Source: Dugong dugon | Lineage: Eukaryota; Chordata; Mammalia; Sirenia; Dugongidae | Assembly: GCA_030035585.1 (NCBI GenBank) | Contig: CM057462.1 | Location: 116,679,234-116,743,233 of the forward strand | Reading direction: 5' to 3' | Length of the DNA: 64,000 nucleotides | Part shown: positions 58,219 to 64,000 of the stretch, in pieces | How positions within the stretch are numbered: position 1 is the stretch's first letter | Layout of the letters: each line of letters opens with the position of its first letter | Notes under the pieces: model-generated | The model's input: only the letters and a program-made list of their open reading frames with translations | What the model was told of the DNA's origin: nothing | The model's database searches: none | Made by a program: the position numbers and the translations under genes

Positions 58219-59339
58219 CAATTACTTTCTCCTAATTCAATTATGTGAGAAAAGTACCACTTAAAATGAATGTACATAAAACTTAATGATGCTGATTTTT
58301 CTTTCTGCCCCAACAGCTTCACCATTTTCACAAAGACCTTCCCTAAGAATCAGACCTATATGGAAGTGAAAATTTTGGTAAAGGAACAGAAGCATGCCAG
58401 AGAGTATATAAAACTTTCTTGGTCCCATTGTGATAGTCATTAAATGACCCATTCATTAAATCATCCTGGTGTCATCTTGTGTAACCTCCGATCAATGAGC
58501 TAGCATCCAATAATAATTCATTTCACTCCTTTGATGTTTCTGTCTATGATAATCAACTAACATTACTAGAATATTTTTTGGAATTTCTACAACACTGGCC
58601 TTGGTAAAGTAAGTAGATAAACACAACATTGTTGTAATCAAATTTCTAGTGTGGATGTAGTTAGTCTCTCATGAAGCTATAATACAAAGTTAAAAAACTA
58701 GTGGCCATCTGGCTAAATACAGCTGACAAACATATTTGGTGCAACAACTACATTTTTCAAAATTTTGTATTAGTTGTCAACATTTATAAATGAGGAGATT
58801 TATAGCTTCTTTTGATGAATTAGAGGAATGAGCCACATCGGCCTAAAACACCACGTGGCACCAATAGGCCAATGCTGACTGGTGGCTACCCCCCTTTGGA
58901 GAGATTGCTCACGCTCTTCAAATTACCACAGTTCCCAGCACACCCTATTTTTTTCTATCCAGACCACTTCACTTCTTGTTACTTGTCTGACACCTAAGGA
59001 CATTTGGATCCACAGCCTGTGATATAGAAAATTAGATTTAAAAAAAAATCAACAAATCAATAAATATAATGATACTGATGTTTCTAATGTATTCTCTCAA
59101 TTAGAGAAAATCAATCTCAACCAACTATGAATTTCCATCACCATTTTCCATGATAGATTTATTTAAACTATATACTATTCATCCCCTGCAAAAAACAGTT
59201 AAACTAAATTACATAGCCCTAAGCATATTAAGTACTTTCAATAGACACACTACCTTAACTTTGAATACCATTTGAATCCCTCTGCTAGGATCAATAAAGG
59301 ATCTGCTTCACCAAGGTTATCTTCTCAGATTTGTTCCCT
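58219..59339. other. Intronic sequence, nothing recognised
   Basis: No repeat or coding frame supported. Confidence 0.5.
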
Positions 59340-60425
59340 TTTCTCTCACTCAGCATTTTGAATTTCGTCCACTTCTCTAGCTTTGTCAGCTGAACCCCAA
59401 ACACATACTTTTAGCTGCCTGTTTGACTTTTCTACCTGAGAGAGCATTTCAAATTCAACATGTCTAAAGTGGAACATACCATCATAGCCTCATGGACTTT
59501 AAAATACTCTATTCAGGTGTCAATACCTCCAGGAAGTGCTCCTTTACCTGCAAGCTACTATATGTGGTGTTCCTCTACTTCCCCACAGAATCCAATGTAT
59601 GCCTGTATTGTACTTTCTATACTGCATTTTACTAACAATTTGTGTGCTGGTTAGAGCTGTGTCTTATAAATATTGAAATTCTTAGCCAGAGCCAGGCTTA
59701 TGCTAGGGAGTCAATAAACGCTGATTGAATTAATGAATTAATTAATGAACAAATAAAACTCTCTTCCCTCATCTTCAAAACCAAGCTCTACATCTTCTTC
59801 TCAAAATAAATTATTTCCTACCCTACTTCAAATAATGCCATCCCCCTTCTCCCTATAAATCCTGCTCAAAACTGCAGAGGGATCTCTGAATACTTCTTCT
59901 CCCCCATCCGTGACATTAATCCCAATGTTTACCTCATTGTCACTTTTACATGCTCATAGGCTCCACTGTAATTCAATTCAGGCCATTCTTACTTCTTACT
60001 CCCACATACCCTCTCTACTGCTCTTGGTCTTCACTCTAATCCTTCCTACACCCATTGCCAGATTTGTCTTTTAAATGTATAGTCTTTGGCTATATTACTC
60101 TCTTGCCTTAAAATTTGAGTGAATCCCTACTGCCTACCAAATTAAGCCTGGCTTTTCAGACCTAAATTTGGCCTCCACATATCTTTTCAGAAGTAAATCC
60201 CCACAGCTCTCCCACAAATAACATATATGACAAGCTGGACCACTTATCACTATGCTCATACTTCCTCAGCTTTACTTATGCTTTTCCATCTACCCAGAAT
60301 TTCCTCTCCCCCATCTCTAGCAGTAAACATCCAACTTATTCAGCAAACTGCATCACAAGTTCCAATTCATGAAAACCCTCTTTATCTACCCAGTTCGATG
60401 CAATCTCTTCTTTATTTGCAATGCC
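59340..60425 (+). mobile_element. L2 LINE fragments, two in tandem
   Basis: First: 'ctgcctgtttgacttttcta', 'caaattcaacatgtctaaag', ending 'gggagtcaataaacgctgat' near 59705. Second: about 59760-60425, with 'aatccctactgcctaccaaa' and 'ctacccagaatttcctctcc'. The second ends about 60 bp from the exon at 60489. Confidence 0.55.
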
Positions 60426-60488
60426 TGATTATCCTTTAAATGAATGCTGAAGAATGATAGTTATAATTGTGGAATTGTATGGTCTTAC

Positions 60489-60653
60489 TGAAATATCACT
60501 CCAAAACTTAGCAACATCGTGTTGATTTGCTTGTAGGAATTCTGTAAACCATTTGATGGAGCGCTTGCTGCCTTTGTTTTCAGTTTCATCCCGTTCAAAA
60601 CGCTCATTATGCTTGTTCACAGAGTAGTTTGTCAAATGCATGTATAACTGGGT
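60489..60653 (-). CDS. TTLL7: TTLL7 exon: HLTNYSVNK active-site loop
   Basis: 165-bp exon, phase 0 to phase 0, 55 codons (approx. residues 242-296). The acceptor follows a pyrimidine-rich tract ending TTGCAG and the donor is GTAAGA. It encodes TQLYMHLTNYSVNKHNERF and ends FWSDIS. HLTNYSVNK is the signature loop of the TTLL family and carries residues for nucleotide and acceptor binding. The rest (NKGSKRSIKWFTEFLQANQ) is the helical insert typical of TTLL7 and its close relatives. An L2 fossil runs almost up to the downstream edge, but the donor is intact. The exon is symmetric, so skipping would keep frame but delete the loop. Confidence 0.95.
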
Positions 60654-63600
60654 CTGCAACAACAACCAAAGTTGTTATCACCTGTGAAAATCTAGAACTG
60701 TGCAAGGAGCATTCAAAGATTAAAGATAATTTTAACATTTAAAACATACTAATTGAAATTTTCATGCTTACTTGCATAATTTTCAAACAAAATGAAACAG
60801 TATATTTCCCTTAAAGGATTGAAAATGTATTCATCTACAGAGTTACTTTTATACACTATTCAAAAATATATCTACCGTAAAAAACCTTTAGTGTGACTAT
60901 TGACAGTAAATAAAAACGTGAAGCTACACATTGCTTAGCAAGAAAAATACACTTGGTTTGTTTTTCATATTTCGGCCACTTACAGTTTTTACCCCAATTT
61001 GTGGTGGGAAAGGAATTTTCTGAGATCATTCTACCTCTTTTCAAAGAAGTAAAAATAAGAAGTGAAAACTCAAGTAGTTTAAACCAAGAGGTGAGGCTAC
61101 AAAACAAAACACTGCTGACTCAGAAGCCACTTTAACTCCTTACCAAGACAGAATGCACTTAGAGTCAGCAGATAGAATTCACCCCACAATGTTGTACACA
61201 TGTCTACATGATTAACAGTACATTTATAGTGCTCCATATTGAGGCTCTTATGTCTAAGTCTCTTCATATTATTATACTTGTTGATACTGTTTTCCACCAA
61301 TAAATTTGAAAAAGAAACCAAAATTTAAAACTCACAGTTGTCAATTAAGACACATCTAGTGGCTCCTTATCAATCTAGCACAAACATTCATCAAGTCTAT
61401 CTTTAATTCCTCCCTTCATGATGTTACTCTCAAAGATGCCTTTAGATTGCAATGTTGCATCAAAGTGAATATCACTTTATCCATCTGATTGTTGTAATTT
61501 CTATTTGTTGATATTTGTTAACGACCAACTATATTCATATCATATATTATTATCACTGCAGGTACTTAGGTCTAAGATACTGAAATCTTTGAAGCAAATC
61601 CACAGATTTGATCTTTTGAGTAATATATTGTTTATTAACCCATGTGTTCAGCACTACTTAAGAATTTATTCTTTCATTCATTAAACAATATTTAAGAAGC
61701 ACTTACTATGTACAGGAACTCATGCTGGACATTGTATACAAAGTTGAGCAAGACAGACACAGAACCTGTCTGCATGAAATTCAGAAAAAGCTTCAAATTA
61801 AGTGATATTTAAAAGAAAGAACAAACTTTTTGCTTGTCTAATTTTAAGTATAAAAAAGGAAATTAATCAAACTATAATATTTTCTGGGCTCTAAAGTATA
61901 AATTTTTCTTCAATTTAAAAAAAGGTTGGAAAATAATTGTTTGAGGAGCTCTCTCCATTTGGCAAGAATTTCTTAAAATAACACAAACTATTATAGTGAA
62001 AAAGTGAGTAAAAAATGGAATTTTTAACTTTCCTTAAAGCTTTTTTTTTTTCAACTGGGGTTGAAAATTCTAGTTTTGTGACTACCTTGACAAAATCCTA
62101 TTCTAAGCAGTTCACTGCCAGGTGGTTATTTGTCATAACGAGAAGTTAAGGGAGCTATGAACCATATAGCAATATGCAGGAGATAAAAATGATATAACTA
62201 TTCTAAACCCGATTTTTTCAGCATATAGGCTTGATATACTGAATTGGTACACAAAACTACTCAAGGATTTCTGGATTTCTACACTGGCAGCGAAAAATGT
62301 ATGTTTATTATATTTCATTTTTTGATATTCTCTTTCTTACGATCTCCTTATTTCTCATTATCTGTTTATATCTAGTTTATCAATATTTAATTTTTATATA
62401 AATACCCTACTATGAGCTGCCATACCAACCTCAGTTTCTTAGAGCATCACACTTATCAAAAAGTACCATAATTGCTTATTATATTCTCTGCCTCTCTAAG
62501 GAGACTGTTGGTTCTGTGAGGTCAAACACTCTATCTGTCTTGGCTTCTGTTTCTCCAAAACCAGCACAATGCCAGACCATAACAGAGTTCAAACATTACC
62601 ATGTGACTGAATATATTCACACCTTATGACCTTACAACCTTTAAAGACATGTTGCTTTCTTCTATCTTCCTTTCCTGTGAAAAGTTTGACAGTTCTCTTA
62701 TTCCTCCTTTGCAAAGTTTACATTTTCAGTTTATTGAACATAACAACATTTATGACAAATCATTATTTAATTTGAAAATATAACCACTTTTAATTAAGTT
62801 AATGGTAGCATATACTGGGGGAGAACAATAATCATGCCTTTGATAAAATCAGAAAAAATAATTAATCGTAATTTTACTATAATTACCAGATGCAAAAATA
62901 AGACTAGAGGTTAACTAAAGTTTTAAGAATGGATAATAAGTTATAATTTATAATCATAAACTGTAAATTACAGTTTATCACTTTCATGATAAATTATAGT
63001 TATAACTTTCATCAATATGTTATGGCTACATGATGAAATTCTTAATGGAAACATATCTACAAATGCCTCCATTTTATAGATTTTAAAATGCACACAAACT
63101 GCTAATTTATGTCTTTACTTTGTATTTGGTCAGTGTAAATTTACAATCTTCTCTTTTCTTTCCAATAAAAATCAATAACTCTATTTTGCTGGTACTTTTG
63201 TTTATTCTGTTTCATGTACTTTCTCCCACATCTCAACATGTTCAAATCCTATCTATTATATAAGCCTACTAAAATGCCACCTTCTCCATGAGGAACTGAA
63301 CACAAATGATCCCTATACTCAACTCCATAACATTTTATCTGCATTTCTCAATGGCATATCACTTTTCATTTATAATAGTCATTTCTATACAGGATCACTG
63401 CATATAGATGTGTACTTTGAAATACACTCTTGTACCCAACCCACAGCACCTAAAGGGGCACTTCTTCCTAATTAGCTTCCCTGGAGAAGACAACCTTTTT
63501 TCTAACTTTCACAAAGCTTCCTGTAAGTTAGAATTAGTCTTCTTTCTGTATTCACTTCTTTTAAACCATAAAAACCTGACAGCAGTGACTTAGATTCATA

Positions 63601-63681
63601 CAGTCTTTATACACAATATGTTCTTTAAAACTACAGGTTGAACAACTGAATGAAATCATAAATTCTATCTGGTATACCTAC
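60654..63681. other. Intron with faint old repeats
   Basis: 61665-61790 ('cattcattaaacaatattta', 'cacttactatgtacaggaac') looks like an antisense L2/MIR relic. 62400-62580 and 63190-63400 have L2-like text ('aaatgccaccttctccatga'). Otherwise unrecognised AT-rich intron. Confidence 0.4.
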
Positions 63682-63898
63682 CAAATTGGATTCATTAGGT
63701 GGTATGTACTTCTCTGTTCCCATTCGCACAAGTCCATCATGGTACAAAAATATCTTTAGTGGATCACATGATGTTACCAAAATATAAATTCGCAAATCAA
63801 ACTTGTAACCTTCCATTAGAAAAGGCTTTTCAATGTATTCCTGTACAATCAAATGGTCCTGAGATGGAAGTTTGTCACCATTTCTTATCAAAGAAATC
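63682..63898 (-). CDS. TTLL7: TTLL7 exon: ATP-grasp core of TTL domain
   Basis: 217-bp exon. It starts with the last base of a split codon and continues with 72 full codons (approx. residues 170-241). The acceptor is the AG at 63899-63900 and the donor is GTAGGT from 63681. The peptide begins ISLIRNGDKLPSQDHLIVQE and includes QEYIEKPFLMEGYKFDLRIY, the TTL/TTLL nucleotide-binding hinge (QEYI) followed by the K-F-D-L-R strand whose Lys, Asp and Arg belong to the active site of this family. The exon ends in phase 0 after ESNL. The preceding exon, which should end near a GHG motif, is outside the window. Identification rests on near-identity to recalled human TTLL7. Confidence 0.95.
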
Positions 63899-64000
63899 CT
63901 AAATTTAATGAAAAGAATAAAAAGGTTAATACAATATGGAGCCAAGATGTTTAAAAACAATGTTACATATATACTCAACAGAAAAATGGCATAGTGGGAA

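Larger units (their letters stand above)
19596..63898 (-). other. TTLL7: TTLL7 locus, internal portion (12 exons)
   Basis: Partial gene for tubulin tyrosine ligase-like 7, a monoglycylase-unrelated TTL-family enzyme known to add glutamates to tubulin C-terminal tails, preferring beta-tubulin, on neuronal and ciliary microtubules. Twelve exons read in order on the minus strand with GT-AG introns and a continuous frame of about 567 codons. The concatenated protein follows the recalled human TTLL7 order without a gap, which separates it from other TTLLs. Both ends are missing: the N-terminal ~169 residues lie beyond 64000, and the exons after 19596 were not found. Introns in transcript order are about 3.0, 5.9, 7.5, 6.4, 0.085, 1.3, 1.6, 8.2, 2.0, 1.1 and 5.5 kb, and most of their recognisable content is transposon-derived. 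No frameshift or premature stop was seen in any exon, so the gene looks functional. Confidence 0.95.

Overview
The window is nuclear DNA from a placental mammal, almost certainly an afrotherian and most likely an elephant or another paenungulate. The evidence is its repeats: about eighteen copies of the AfroSINE whose 5' end reads 'gccctggtggcacagtggttaag', three copies of a second AfroSINE family, and several long RTE-type LINEs of the kind known from the African elephant. These sit among L1, L2, MIR and MaLR-type LTR remnants. There are no bacterial or viral gene arrays, CRISPR arrays or tRNA/rRNA genes. The species is inferred from the repeats, not proven.

Only one host gene can be supported: TTLL7, a tubulin polyglutamylase, on the minus strand. 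Twelve consecutive internal coding exons lie between 63898 and 19596. All have GT-AG borders and compatible phases, and together they encode about 567 residues (roughly 170-736 of a protein of about 887). In transcript order they carry the second half of the TTL catalytic fold (63682-63898, 60489-60653, 54384-54542, 46815-46909), the basic helical microtubule-binding segment (40300-40447, 40141-40214), helical linker (38707-38842, 36992-37078), an acidic Ser-rich stretch (28589-28787), a basic Ser/Arg-rich stretch (26378-26583) and the start of the conserved C-terminal part (25146-25280, 19596-19676). The 5' exons lie beyond 64000. No exon for the last 150 or so residues was found in 1-19595, which therefore looks like one long intron, at least as far as this window reaches.

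The introns hold layered transposons. 1-19595 has L2 fragments (one with an LTR and a SINE inside it), L1 fragments including a 4.8-kb internally deleted L1 (8851-13635), and an RTE remnant. 19677-25145 holds a 2.2-kb RTE with a 12-bp target-site duplication. 28788-36991 holds a near-full-length RTE later hit by a MaLR-type LTR and by an L1. 46910-54383 holds an RTE in the opposite orientation, itself hit by a MaLR-type LTR. SINEs are scattered throughout, many with readable target-site duplications.

The most interesting signal is the relation between the SINEs and the RTE. Both SINE families end in a segment matching the RTE 3' end. The second family also carries an internal block matching the RTE 5' region, and one 270-bp element at 46335-46605 appears to join RTE 3' and 5' ends. 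No previously undescribed protein system was found. Repeat boundaries are by eye and usually good to 5-30 bases unless a duplication fixes them.
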